A stretch of DNA of 64,000 nucleotides from CAZZKJ01 sp964654695 (GTDB taxonomy: Bacteria; Krumholzibacteriota; Krumholzibacteriia; WVZY01). Below the pieces are notes generated by a model, which saw only the letters and a list, made by a program, of their open reading frames with translations, was not told where the DNA came from and searched no databases. The DNA is taken from the NCBI GenBank assembly GCA_964654695.1, contig CAZZKJ010000006.1, positions 1 through 64,000 of the forward strand, read 5' to 3'. Position 1 is the stretch's first letter, and each line of letters starts with the position of its first letter. Made by a program: the position numbers and the translations under genes. Below are positions 1-9,308 of the stretch, in pieces.

Positions 1-60
1 AATAGTATTATATATATAATATATGATACTTTATACATCGAACCAAACAATGAGCCATTC
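1..60 (+). promoter_or_regulatory. AT-rich leader with possible -10 of the LysR gene
   Basis: The first 40 bases are almost pure A/T and hold a TATAAT at 15-20 inside an imperfect AT dyad. Any -35 box would lie outside the window. A promoter or LysR autoregulatory site is plausible from position alone; the low sequence complexity makes the match weak. Confidence 0.25.
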
Positions 61-90
61 GGTTTCCTTGCGCTTTTTAGGGAGGGATAT

Positions 91-1026
91 ATGCTGGCTG
101 TTAACATGAACCACTTTTATTATTTCTACGAAATAGCGAAGAGAGGCAGTTTCACAGAAACCGCACGGGAACTCATGGTCTCCCAGTCGGCTCTGAGCAT
201 TCAAATGAAGAGTTTTGAAGAGGCGCTGGGGCTCACTCTGTTCAACCGGCACAAGGGAGGCGTAAGTCTTACCGAAAGCGGCGAAACCGCCTTCAGTACG
301 GCTGAAAAAATATTTCTCGAAATGGAAATACTGCTGGCATCGCTCAAAGAAGCCAAGCAATCGGTCAAGGGCGTGGTGAATATTGCGACCGTGAACAGCA
401 TTGGAATTTATGTTCTTCCCGACCTTTTGAAGAATTTCAAGGAAATATTTCCGGATGTGAAGATTACCATCGATTTTAAACATGCCGGAGAAGTAATAGA
501 AATGGTTCGGGCTGGAAAAGTGGATATTGCCATGATAACTTGGTTCAAAAGATATTCCGATCTCGATGCCGTGGCCCTCAGGAAAAACAAGTTGTTCCTG
601 TTGGCGGCGCCGGATCATCCGCTTGCATCGAAGGAACGCGTACCTCCCCGCGAGTTGGAGAATTATCCGTTCCTTGCATATGAATCCGGAACTCCAACAA
701 GAATGATGATAGACGCCCTTTTCAAACGGATGTCGCTGGAGATAGAATACGCAATGGAATCCTCTAATGTGGCGACCATTAAGCACATGGTTATGGCGGG
801 TATGGGGCTGGCTTTTCTTCCGGAAGTAGCGGTCGGCCTGGAGATTCGGCAGGGCCTTATAAAAAGAATTGCCATCCCCAGTATGGCCATGAATCAGGAG
901 ACGGCCTTATATACAAAATCGAATCGAACTCTTTCTTCGACGGCAAGAGCTTTTGTTGATTTCATTAAGGAGAAACTCGGCCCCAGGCGGCCTGAAAGCG
1001 GCAGAGGTCGAAACGGCAGGCCCTGA
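91..1026 (+). CDS. LysR family transcriptional regulator
   Basis: 311-residue LysR-type regulator. An N-terminal winged helix-turn-helix (about residues 6-65, with the typical SFTETARELMVSQSALSIQM core) is followed by a two-lobed substrate-binding fold (about 95-300) of the CysB/CysL sort, so it should bind DNA as a tetramer and respond to a small ligand that I cannot name. The ATG at 91 has GGAGGG at 81-86; the ATG at 106 lacks a site at proper distance. Many LysR genes lie divergent to their target, but the upstream neighbour is outside the window, and the downstream nuclease genes follow 38 bases later in the same direction. Confidence 0.93.
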   Translation: MLAVNMNHFYYFYEIAKRGSFTETARELMVSQSALSIQMKSFEEALGLTLFNRHKGGVSLTESGETAFSTAEKIFLEMEILLASLKEAKQSVKGVVNIATVNSIGIYVLPDLLKNFKEIFPDVKITIDFKHAGEVIEMVRAGKVDIAMITWFKRYSDLDAVALRKNKLFLLAAPDHPLASKERVPPRELENYPFLAYESGTPTRMMIDALFKRMSLEIEYAMESSNVATIKHMVMAGMGLAFLPEVAVGLEIRQGLIKRIAIPSMAMNQETALYTKSNRTLSSTARAFVDFIKEKLGPRRPESGRGRNGRP

Positions 1027-1064
1027 TATCATTGTACTCCCGCTGAGACGAGGAGATAATCAGA

Positions 1065-2135
1065 ATGAAGATTTTACATACCGCGGATCTGCATCTGAAA
1101 AGCCCGGTCGATGAACGATGGCAGGCTTTGGAAGAGATTATTGAAAAAGCCGCGGAAGAGAAAGTTGAGCTCGTAGCCATAAGCGGCGACATGTTCGATA
1201 AGAACATCAATGCCGAAAATCTCAAGCCCGCTCTGATAGAAGCATTCAAAAAACTGGATGCCGATATCATTATTCTCCCCGGCAACCATGACGCAGGATC
1301 TTCCGCCGGCAAGTTCTATTACGGCGAACACGTGAGGACTCTGAGTTCGCTTGGTGAATACGTCGATTTAGGCGATACGAGGATAATCGGTATTCCTTTC
1401 GAGAACGTCGGCGGCAGGGAGGTGATGAAAAGGCTGATGACGGCGGCGGAACTGGTCGACAGCAAACGAGGTGCCAGCAATATTTTGCTTTACCATGGAG
1501 AACTACTGGATCTGTTTTTCAGCGGTGACGGTTATGGATCGGAAGGACTGCATGAATATATGCCGGTAAGAGCCGATTATTTCGATAATTTGGGATTTGA
1601 TTACGTTCTTGCCGGACATTTCCATTCCAATTTTGAAATCAGGCGTTTTGAAACCGGGTATTTCATCTATCCCGGATCGCCTGTATCAATAACCAAAAAG
1701 GAACGAGGCATACGCAAAGTCAATATATTCGATACGGGATCGGCTCCCAAGGAATTCCCGCTTGAAACATTTCATTATGAAGACCTGGAAATCGAGCTGA
1801 ACCCGTTTGAAAATATAAACCCAATCGCAAAGATCGAGCAGGAGCTGGTAAAACTCCCGGCATCGGCGGCGGTTCACGTGGTCGTAAGAGGATTTGTTGA
1901 TTTGAGAGGGACCGGCATGGATAACCATGCATTTACCAGGCGAATCGATGCGCTCAAAACTTCACATATGGAAAACATCACTCATGACTGGCTCAATATC
2001 GAAGCCGTATTGACCAACAAACTGTTTATACAATTCGAAAAGCGACTGTCCGGGGTCGAGCAGGATGCCGATATCAAAGCCCACATGAGGCGGTTGGCTA
2101 TTAGAGCCGTAAGAAAGAGCTTGTATGCGGATTAA
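1065..2135 (+). CDS. SbcD/YhaO-like metallophosphoesterase (DNA repair exonuclease)
   Basis: 356-residue calcineurin-like phosphoesterase of the Mre11/SbcD group. All five metal-binding motifs are visible: TADLHLK near residue 7, SGDMFDK near 40, LPGNHD near 73, YHGE near 143 and GHFHSN near 184. This family is a Mn-dependent nuclease acting with an SMC-like ATPase on DNA ends and hairpins. The next gene overlaps it by 11 bases and encodes that kind of ATPase, so the two are very likely translationally coupled partners. The C-terminal part (about 250-356) is the less conserved capping region. Start ATG at 1065 follows AGGAGATAA. Confidence 0.92.
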   Translation: MKILHTADLHLKSPVDERWQALEEIIEKAAEEKVELVAISGDMFDKNINAENLKPALIEAFKKLDADIIILPGNHDAGSSAGKFYYGEHVRTLSSLGEYVDLGDTRIIGIPFENVGGREVMKRLMTAAELVDSKRGASNILLYHGELLDLFFSGDGYGSEGLHEYMPVRADYFDNLGFDYVLAGHFHSNFEIRRFETGYFIYPGSPVSITKKERGIRKVNIFDTGSAPKEFPLETFHYEDLEIELNPFENINPIAKIEQELVKLPASAAVHVVVRGFVDLRGTGMDNHAFTRRIDALKTSHMENITHDWLNIEAVLTNKLFIQFEKRLSGVEQDADIKAHMRRLAIRAVRKSLYAD

Positions 2136-4455
2136 AAGCATAATGATTCATCGTTACGGTCCTCTTGCCGCTGTTGATATAAGCGGCCTGTCCGATTTTA
2201 ACCTGGTTTTTGGGAAAAACGAGAGGGGAAAGACTTTAATAATTGATGCCGTTCTGAAGATGCTTTTCAAGAAGGAGAAGCGCCTTGCTGCCAATTTTTC
2301 CCATTTGGACAGGGTCGCCGAGAGGCCGGAAGGGTTCATCGTACTTGATGACAAGAAAAATGGCGAGTTCAAACTGGGCTCCGGGGAATCAGTTTCCAAG
2401 CATTTTGATCGGCCTATTGCCCCCGAAGATTTCCGCAATATTTTCGTAACCAGGGACAGCGACTTGTCAATTAAATCGCAAGCGGAATATTACACGGATA
2501 TCACCGACAGGCTCACGGGACTCCGCACAAAAGAGCTTGCTCGAATCATGAAATCCCTGCAGCAGATGGGGCGGTTGACGGGAACCGGACCAGAAAGCAG
2601 GCTGGCGAACAATCAGGAGACGGACCACATTGCTGACAAAATAAAGAGGGCGGAAGAACTGATAAGGGATATTGACGAGCTGAAACAGAAACTTAAGGAA
2701 AGTAATTATGATTCGCTGGAGAAAGCACTGGCTGAAAGCGAAAACGGCCTGGTGCGGATGCGGGAAAAATTCGACATCATGACGGAATCAAAAACTAATG
2801 AAAAACTGCGAACAGACCACGAACGGCTGGGAAGGCTCAAGGCGGTCATCGGCGAGCTGACTGAACTGAAGATAATTGATTCCGACAAGTTGTCCACTTG
2901 GAGATCTTTGGATGAGAAAGTGTCCAAATCCGGCGGAGAGCTCCAAGAAATCCAGAAGGATATTGAAAAGAATGAAAAGCTTTTGGAAGTTGTTGGAAAT
3001 GCGCTCCGCGGCGCGGACTCAAAGCTGCAGGTGCTAGAGGAAAAACGGAAGAAAATAGACAGGGTGATCAGGCCGGCCCTGGAAGAATGTGTTGGGAAGC
3101 GGGCGGACTGCAAAAGCGGGCGGAAGATGGATTCATTCCTTGTGAAATTAGCGACCGCGTTAATAGCACTTACGGCCCTGAGTACTGTTGCCGGAACGAT
3201 CGGTGAGGCATCGGCTTTTTTCGCGCTCACCGTTGTATTTGCGGTTGGATCGGCTGCTGCGATCGGGCTGCTGCTTAAATCGAGAATAAAGAGAATGCGT
3301 TGTGATAGCGCTGCGGATAAGCTTTTCAGCCTGACCGCGGGAATACATTCTGGAGAAAGAACCCTAAGAGCTTTGGCCTTGAGCCTGGATGGAATTGAAG
3401 AAGGATACGTTGAAGCTCGGAGCCTGAAAGAATCACTCGCGGGAGAAACAGGCGAGATAAACGGCGCGATGAACGGACTGCTTAAGAGGAAAAAACAGGT
3501 TGAGGAAGATATTCGAGAGTATGACGCGCGTCTTCGGGAGCTCCGGGAGACTACTCGCGCCGATTCTTCCGATAAATTGCAAAAACTGTGGGATATTAAG
3601 AATGGGCTCCTTCAAGAACAAAGCAGATTGATCGGTTCTCTATCTGGTTTTCCGGAAACCGCGCTCGATGATGTAGATATAATATGCGGTAAGATGAAAG
3701 AAATAGACGATCGGCTCAAAAAGTCAGAAGGTTCGATAAAATACAGGGAATCGGAATACTCTGAATTGAGGGATGGAATAGATAATATCGAAAGAAAAAT
3801 AGAAGACCTCGACGGCAAACTTGAAGAGGGCAGGAGATCTCTGGATGGCCTGGAAAAAGAGACCAACAAGTCCGGGATATTCAAAGACGAATCCGTAACC
3901 ATCAGAACATCTGAAGAATTGGAAGCTCTCAAAAAAAGGCTTATTGAGTACATAGGTAAAATCGAAATAGACAAAGTGTCAGCCCGGGAAACTTTGAAAA
4001 TATTCAGGGCAATAGAAATGAATGAAAGATCTCAAGTTGGAGATTTATTCGGGAAGGATGCGGAGGTATCCAAATATTTTCGTGATATTACCGAAGGGTA
4101 TTACAAGGAAGTCACATTCGATATTGCCGACAACAGGATCAGCATTCTTTCCTCCCGTGGAGAATCCGTCGACGCTGAAGCCCTGTCCGGCGGAACGATT
4201 GATCAATTGTACCTTGCAATTCGCCTTTCGCTGGGGAAAAAATATCTGAAAAAAGGTGGATTCTTTATTCTTGACGATCCATTTATAAAATCGGATAGCG
4301 ATAGACTCGGGAAACAAATTGATATCTTGAAAAATATCCGAAAACTGGGATGGCAGATCATTTATTTTTCCGCCAAGAACGAAGTGCGAGAAGCCCTGGA
4401 TGGGGATATTAGTAACGGAAGAGTTCGGCTGATCAGCTTGACAGATCATGTATGA
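2125..4455 (+). CDS. SbcC/YhaN-like coiled-coil AAA ATPase with membrane hairpin
   Basis: 776-residue SMC-like ATPase, partner of the upstream phosphoesterase. Walker A is GKNERGKT (about 30-37); the ABC signature LSGGTIDQ begins near 687 and Walker B FFILDDPF lies near 713. Between them are two long heptad-rich coiled coils. Unlike SbcC and Rad50 I see no CxxC zinc hook; instead two hydrophobic stretches (about 336-355 and 363-384) form a likely membrane hairpin at the middle of the coiled coil, as in the YhaN family of Firmicutes. That would tether the nuclease pair to the inner membrane. Overlaps the previous gene by 11 bases and the next by 8. Confidence 0.88.
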   Translation: MRIKSIMIHRYGPLAAVDISGLSDFNLVFGKNERGKTLIIDAVLKMLFKKEKRLAANFSHLDRVAERPEGFIVLDDKKNGEFKLGSGESVSKHFDRPIAPEDFRNIFVTRDSDLSIKSQAEYYTDITDRLTGLRTKELARIMKSLQQMGRLTGTGPESRLANNQETDHIADKIKRAEELIRDIDELKQKLKESNYDSLEKALAESENGLVRMREKFDIMTESKTNEKLRTDHERLGRLKAVIGELTELKIIDSDKLSTWRSLDEKVSKSGGELQEIQKDIEKNEKLLEVVGNALRGADSKLQVLEEKRKKIDRVIRPALEECVGKRADCKSGRKMDSFLVKLATALIALTALSTVAGTIGEASAFFALTVVFAVGSAAAIGLLLKSRIKRMRCDSAADKLFSLTAGIHSGERTLRALALSLDGIEEGYVEARSLKESLAGETGEINGAMNGLLKRKKQVEEDIREYDARLRELRETTRADSSDKLQKLWDIKNGLLQEQSRLIGSLSGFPETALDDVDIICGKMKEIDDRLKKSEGSIKYRESEYSELRDGIDNIERKIEDLDGKLEEGRRSLDGLEKETNKSGIFKDESVTIRTSEELEALKKRLIEYIGKIEIDKVSARETLKIFRAIEMNERSQVGDLFGKDAEVSKYFRDITEGYYKEVTFDIADNRISILSSRGESVDAEALSGGTIDQLYLAIRLSLGKKYLKKGGFFILDDPFIKSDSDRLGKQIDILKNIRKLGWQIIYFSAKNEVREALDGDISNGRVRLISLTDHV

Positions 4456-6052
4456 CGGGAATGGAGCGTGTTTCAAAAGGATGGGCATAAAAGATATTTC
4501 GAGCGGCGGAAAGGACTGGTATCTGAACGAGCGAATCCTGCTTCTGATTTTGACAGTATCCGCCGCTTTGTTGTTGTTCCCCAGGATCAATGAAGGCCTG
4601 CTGGCTAATTATGACGACTGCTATTATGCACAGAAAGCCAAGGAAATACTGACATCCGGCGACTGGTGGACGATGCATTATGCCGGTAAACCCCGGTTTG
4701 ATAATCCACCTCTGTTTTTGTGGCTTATAGCGGGTATGTTCAAACTGTTTGGAGTTTCAAAGTTTTCGGCTGTATTTTTTTCCGCCCTTGCCGGGGTGGG
4801 CGCCGTCGCCCTGACCTTCAAGCTTGCGAGGTATTTCTTTGCCCCTGCTGCCGCATATCTCTCTTCTTTTTTTCTTTTGACTACGCCTTATTTTACCAAG
4901 TTTGCCCGCCGGGCGATGCTGGACGTATTCCTGGCCTTTCTCTATGTTTTTGTTTTCTGGGCTTTTTTCAAGGGTATTGAACAGCTGCAAAAAAAAGAGC
5001 GCCCATTCTGGTTTATAGCCGGCGGAGCGGCCGTCGGGTTCGCGGTCTTGACCAAGAGCATACTGGGGATTCTTCCGCTGCCGGTCATGGCGGGGTTTCT
5101 TCTGTTATCCGGCAGGCAACGCATGCTGGTAAATCCCTATTTTTTCGCGTCGGTATTAGTTTCGGCGCTGGTCGCCGCGCCGTGGTTCCTGGGTCAGTAC
5201 CTAATACACGGCAGTGTATTTCTGCAGGTGCATTTTAGCAGGTTGGTTTGGCAAAGAGCGGTTGTAGGACGTTACGGGGATATAGAATGGTATGATCATC
5301 TCGGATATATAAAAGGTCTTCTCAAGAATGGGTGGCCGTGGGTGTTGTTATTCTTTGCAGGTACAGCAAGCCAGGCGGCCGCGGTCATTCGAAGGGTTTT
5401 TCCAGGAGATCGAAAAAAAAACCGGGAGAATCTCTATTATACTCCGGAGCGGGACGGAAATCATCATTTTACTCTGCCCCGCAAAGATGCCGCAGTTTTC
5501 ATTACCCTGTGGGTCGTCGGCATTACCGCAGTGATTTCCATGGCCAAGGAGGGAATGTTGCGTTACCTCATGCCGGTATTTCCCGGAATGGCTCTGGCCG
5601 CCGGTTCATTATTTGAAGGCTATTTTACCGACCGGAACCGGCAGCGCAGGCTGGTCTTGTTGACATCGATCCTTTTTGCCGCGGGGTTCATAGCAGTCGG
5701 ATTGACATCGATCAGGCTGACCAAGGTAAGGCGGCCTCATTTTTATCAGCTGGCTCGAGTCGCAGCCATGGTTGTACCGGAAGGAGAGGAAGTACTGAAC
5801 TTGAATCAGTATTACTGGTCGATCAATAATCGCTTTTACTTTTACTCGGGCAGATGTATAACGTTTCCGGTAAAAAACGACGCCGAGTTTGTTGAGATGC
5901 TGTCCAGCGGACGCTTCGGGCTTTTGCCGCGGGCGGAATACGAACGGCTTTTTGACGGTAGAAAGGATGAATTTCCCATCACAGCGGAGAGCGGGGGTTG
6001 GATTCTTTTCAAGGGAGGCGAACCGGTTCATGCCGTGCTGCCCTCCTGGTGA
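4448..6052 (+). CDS. ArnT/PMT-like membrane glycosyltransferase
   Basis: 534-residue GT-C glycosyltransferase of the ArnT/PMT_2 kind, with roughly ten to twelve membrane segments. The first periplasmic loop carries the expected acidic pair (NYDDCYYA, about residue 55) and the FDNPPLFLWL stretch that corresponds to the P-x-x-KPPL region of ArnT. These enzymes move a sugar from a polyprenyl-phosphate carrier to lipid A, protein or another glycan in the periplasm; the acceptor here is unknown. The ATG at 4448 overlaps the stop of the ATPase gene (ATGTATGA); an internal ATG at 4481 would remove 11 residues. Linkage to the nuclease pair looks like operon packing rather than shared function. Confidence 0.85.
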   Translation: MYDGNGACFKRMGIKDISSGGKDWYLNERILLLILTVSAALLLFPRINEGLLANYDDCYYAQKAKEILTSGDWWTMHYAGKPRFDNPPLFLWLIAGMFKLFGVSKFSAVFFSALAGVGAVALTFKLARYFFAPAAAYLSSFFLLTTPYFTKFARRAMLDVFLAFLYVFVFWAFFKGIEQLQKKERPFWFIAGGAAVGFAVLTKSILGILPLPVMAGFLLLSGRQRMLVNPYFFASVLVSALVAAPWFLGQYLIHGSVFLQVHFSRLVWQRAVVGRYGDIEWYDHLGYIKGLLKNGWPWVLLFFAGTASQAAAVIRRVFPGDRKKNRENLYYTPERDGNHHFTLPRKDAAVFITLWVVGITAVISMAKEGMLRYLMPVFPGMALAAGSLFEGYFTDRNRQRRLVLLTSILFAAGFIAVGLTSIRLTKVRRPHFYQLARVAAMVVPEGEEVLNLNQYYWSINNRFYFYSGRCITFPVKNDAEFVEMLSSGRFGLLPRAEYERLFDGRKDEFPITAESGGWILFKGGEPVHAVLPSW

Positions 6053-6122
6053 AAAACCGAATGGCGTTTCCGATAGGAATGTTCAAAAGTGCGGCGGGTT
6101 TCGGATTTTTCGACCTAATTTA

Positions 6123-6151
6123 TTGACTATTAATAGAATAACGGTTATTGT
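6123..6151 (+). promoter_or_regulatory. sigma-70 type promoter upstream of the surface fusion gene
   Basis: TTGACT at 6123-6128, 17-base spacer, TATTGT at 6146-6151. It lies in the 192-base gap after the glycosyltransferase gene, giving a leader of about 87 bases. A small hairpin GGCAT/ATGCC (6156-6172) sits right at the predicted transcript start and has no U-run, so it could be an operator or a leader stem rather than a terminator. Confidence 0.5.
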
Positions 6152-6244
6152 TAAAGGCATATCATAAATGCCATTTGTATAAAGCCCATCCCCTGATGTT
6201 CTAAAACCAGAATTCGAAATATAACCCGAACGCGAAGGATTTTC

Positions 6245-9200
6245 ATGCGGCATTTTACGTCCCTCTTCGTCCCTTTATGTTTGGCATTGGCGCTATCGGC
6301 TCCGGTTCGGACATATGCCTACAATAACACCTCGTTAAAGTGGCGGACTATCAGTACGGCTCATTTCGATGTGCATTTCCATCAAGGAGCGGAATGGACG
6401 GCGAAGGAAGTTGCCGAAGCCGCCGAAGAAATCTATCCATTCATAACTTCGCTTTACAATTATGAACCGAATGGAAAGATTAATTTCATTATAAAAGACA
6501 CCGATGATTATGCCAACGGGGCGACATACTATTATGACAACAAGATCGAAATCTGGGCTACGAATCTGGAATTCGGTTTTCGCGGAACTTCCAAATGGAT
6601 TCAGAATGTAGTGACCCATGAATTTACACACATGATATCTATACAAGCCGGATTTAAAATGACGCGTCATGTTCCGGCCCTTTACTTTCAGCTGATCGAT
6701 TTTGAAAAAGAAAAGCGCCCCGATGTTCTCACCGGGTATCCAAGCAACATAGTATCCTATCCCCTGCCCGGAAGCGTCATACCTCCATGGTTCGCAGAAG
6801 GGGTGGCACAATTCCAATCCCCACTCAGGAGCTATGACTGCTGGGATGCTCACCGCGATATGGTTCTTCGCTGCGCGGTTTTGGAAAACAAGATGCTTTC
6901 CTATGACGAGATGGGATTCTTCGGCCATTCCGGAATGGGAAACGAAGAGGTTTATGACCATGGATTCGGCTTTGTGAGATACATGGCCGTAAAATACGGG
7001 CCGCAGGCTCTGGAACAAATCGTCAGGTCTATGAAATCGCCCACCCGGTTCAAGTTTGACGGCGCTTTGAAAAAAGTGACGGGTAAAAACGCAAGAGATC
7101 TTTATGCCGATTGGGTCGAGTCCATGCAAAGTGATTATAATGAGAAAGCTTCTCTTATCGAGCCTTCGCTTCGGAAAGGCCGGCAGGCAGCCGGAGAAGG
7201 GTATATGACGATATCTCCCTCATGGAGTCCTGATGGCGGAAGCATAGCCTTTCTTTCCAACAAGGGGAGCGACTTGTCGGGCACATCGCTCTATATGATG
7301 GATTCCGGCGGTGGAAAGGCAAGGGAGATTGCAGGAGGGGTTTCCTCGCGCGCGTCGTTTTCCCGGGACGGCAAGAAACTGTTATATTCGAAGAAAGACA
7401 AAGCTAACCGGTATGGTTCTGAAGTTAATGATCTTTACGTATATGACCTGGATTCAAAAAAAGAGCGGCGGCTTACGAAAAAACTCAGAAGCGGCTCGCC
7501 CGTTTATTCTCCGGACGGAAAGAAAATAGCCTGCGTCCTGAATTCGGATGGAACAAACGAATTGGCGGTTCTTGATGCCGAAGGCAGCAAACCCAGGATC
7601 TTGTTCAACGGCGCGAAAGGCACGCAGATCTATTCGCCCGCATATTCACCTGATGGATCGAGAATTCTTTTTGGGATTTTCACAGGAGATTCCAGGGACA
7701 TCGCAATGATTCCGATGGATGGAGGGGAAGTACACTACCTGGTCCAAAGTGCTTGCGACGAAAGGGACGTCTCGTGGATCCCCGACGGCTCCGGAGTAGT
7801 GTTTTCCTCAGATAGAACCGGGATCTTCAATATCTATAAGATGGATTTTGACACCAATGTAATAACTCAGCTGACCAACGTAATCGGCGGAGCATTCATG
7901 CCGGTGCTGTCTCCAAACGGCATCTCGCTGGCGTACTCCGGGTTCACGGCGTCCGGTTATAATGTTTCCGTAATGGACGGTCTTTCCGGCGGCGTCGATT
8001 CGATTCCTCTTTCCCAATACGAATCGGAACCCCCCGCGGTTGATAATGCCTGCATCACCCTGCGTTCTTGCGAACACGGGAATAATCCCCAGGCTCAAGC
8101 AGCGGACAACAAGCTGATATCGACCCCTTATAAGCGGGCATTCACACCGTTTCAGGTATATCCGCGTTTTGTTCTATATGACCGCAACCCGAGGTTTGGG
8201 TTTTTTATGACGAGCAATGAGATGCTGGATAAACAGGCAATCTATATTGCATCCTCCATGGGTACGAATAAAGAATTCGATGCCTACGTATCATACGAGG
8301 CCAGGTATCTCTACCCAACCCTGTTCGCCGAGTTCGTCAGGCTTCGCGAGAAATTCAGCGATGATTTCGAGGTCATCAGACCCGATCTATCCTCCGAGCT
8401 CTGGGATCTTGACTTAACATACGACTTGTGGCAGTTCAATGTGGGTCTGCGGCTGGAGTTCGAAGATGTTTATTCCTTAACCAAAAGAAACAACCTGTCG
8501 GTGTTTTTTACTCACGGCGAGTACAGCGTGCACATAGCGGCAGACGTATTCGACAGCCGGGATAAGATATGGAGCAGCGCCGGATCCGGAGCATGGAAAT
8601 ATTTCATTGGCAATGAAATCACGGCTCGATATCAATATAAAAATATACAGCGCGCAATCGACAGCGACATCAATCCCAGGTCTGGAAGAGAAGTCGAGGC
8701 CTTTTACCTCAGGTCTTTCGACCGGCTGTTTACCAGCGGGGAATTCGAGTACGGTTTCTATCCTGATTTCGATAAAGATTATTATAATCAATATTCCCTG
8801 CAGTGGACCGAATTTATTAAAGTCCCATCTACCCGGCATACCCTTCAGCTGAAGCTATACACGGCCGCTATTGACAGGAAGGTCGACAATTTTTTCTATA
8901 TTTATCTCGGAGGCAGAGATTACCTGCGCGGGTACACTTATTACAGCATAGGCGGCAGAAAAGCTTTGTTGGGAAGCGCTACTTACAGATTCCCGCTTTT
9001 AAGGAACTTGAACCGGCAGTTCCTGCATCTTTATTTCAGGGATATGTACGGCGCCGTGTTTTTTGAAGCCGGCAATGCCTGGAATGAAGACAAGATCCGC
9101 ACCTTTGGTTATAAAAAATCCATTGGCGGCGAGATCCGGTTAAACATGGGCTCTTTCTATACTTTTCCTACTGCGCTGAGCCTGGTTTCAGCCTATGCTC

Positions 9201-9298
9201 TGACTCCCATAGAGTTTTCGGACCTCGTATTCAACGAGAGGATTGTTACGATAGATAAAGGTTGGACTACCTATTTAACTCTTGGTTTCGGATTTTAA
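6245..9298 (+). CDS. Secreted peptidase MA - TolB propeller - Omp85-like barrel fusion
   Basis: 1017 residues with an N-terminal signal peptide (cleavage probably after VRTYA). Three regions are visible. Residues 30-285 look like a peptidase MA (gluzincin) domain with HEFTH at 125-129 and the downstream glutamate in WFAEGVAQF (E185). Residues about 315-590 hold repeated SPDGxxIAF/Y blades of a TolB/PD40 beta-propeller. Residues about 650-1017 are a beta-strand-rich region with the GGRDYLRGY turn and a C-terminal phenylalanine typical of a surface antigen/Omp85 barrel. The whole should sit in the outer membrane with the peptidase and propeller in the periplasm or outside. Substrate unknown. 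Convergent with the next gene, stops 10 bases apart. Confidence 0.85.
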   Translation: MRHFTSLFVPLCLALALSAPVRTYAYNNTSLKWRTISTAHFDVHFHQGAEWTAKEVAEAAEEIYPFITSLYNYEPNGKINFIIKDTDDYANGATYYYDNKIEIWATNLEFGFRGTSKWIQNVVTHEFTHMISIQAGFKMTRHVPALYFQLIDFEKEKRPDVLTGYPSNIVSYPLPGSVIPPWFAEGVAQFQSPLRSYDCWDAHRDMVLRCAVLENKMLSYDEMGFFGHSGMGNEEVYDHGFGFVRYMAVKYGPQALEQIVRSMKSPTRFKFDGALKKVTGKNARDLYADWVESMQSDYNEKASLIEPSLRKGRQAAGEGYMTISPSWSPDGGSIAFLSNKGSDLSGTSLYMMDSGGGKAREIAGGVSSRASFSRDGKKLLYSKKDKANRYGSEVNDLYVYDLDSKKERRLTKKLRSGSPVYSPDGKKIACVLNSDGTNELAVLDAEGSKPRILFNGAKGTQIYSPAYSPDGSRILFGIFTGDSRDIAMIPMDGGEVHYLVQSACDERDVSWIPDGSGVVFSSDRTGIFNIYKMDFDTNVITQLTNVIGGAFMPVLSPNGISLAYSGFTASGYNVSVMDGLSGGVDSIPLSQYESEPPAVDNACITLRSCEHGNNPQAQAADNKLISTPYKRAFTPFQVYPRFVLYDRNPRFGFFMTSNEMLDKQAIYIASSMGTNKEFDAYVSYEARYLYPTLFAEFVRLREKFSDDFEVIRPDLSSELWDLDLTYDLWQFNVGLRLEFEDVYSLTKRNNLSVFFTHGEYSVHIAADVFDSRDKIWSSAGSGAWKYFIGNEITARYQYKNIQRAIDSDINPRSGREVEAFYLRSFDRLFTSGEFEYGFYPDFDKDYYNQYSLQWTEFIKVPSTRHTLQLKLYTAAIDRKVDNFFYIYLGGRDYLRGYTYYSIGGRKALLGSATYRFPLLRNLNRQFLHLYFRDMYGAVFFEAGNAWNEDKIRTFGYKKSIGGEIRLNMGSFYTFPTALSLVSAYALTPIEFSDLVFNERIVTIDKGWTTYLTLGFGF

Positions 9299-9308
9299 TC
9301 GGTGGGCG

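Noticed and set aside
31..786. 251-codon open frame on the minus strand opposite the LysR gene
   Set aside because: Product has no recognisable domain; the + strand frame is a complete LysR protein with a good ribosome site.
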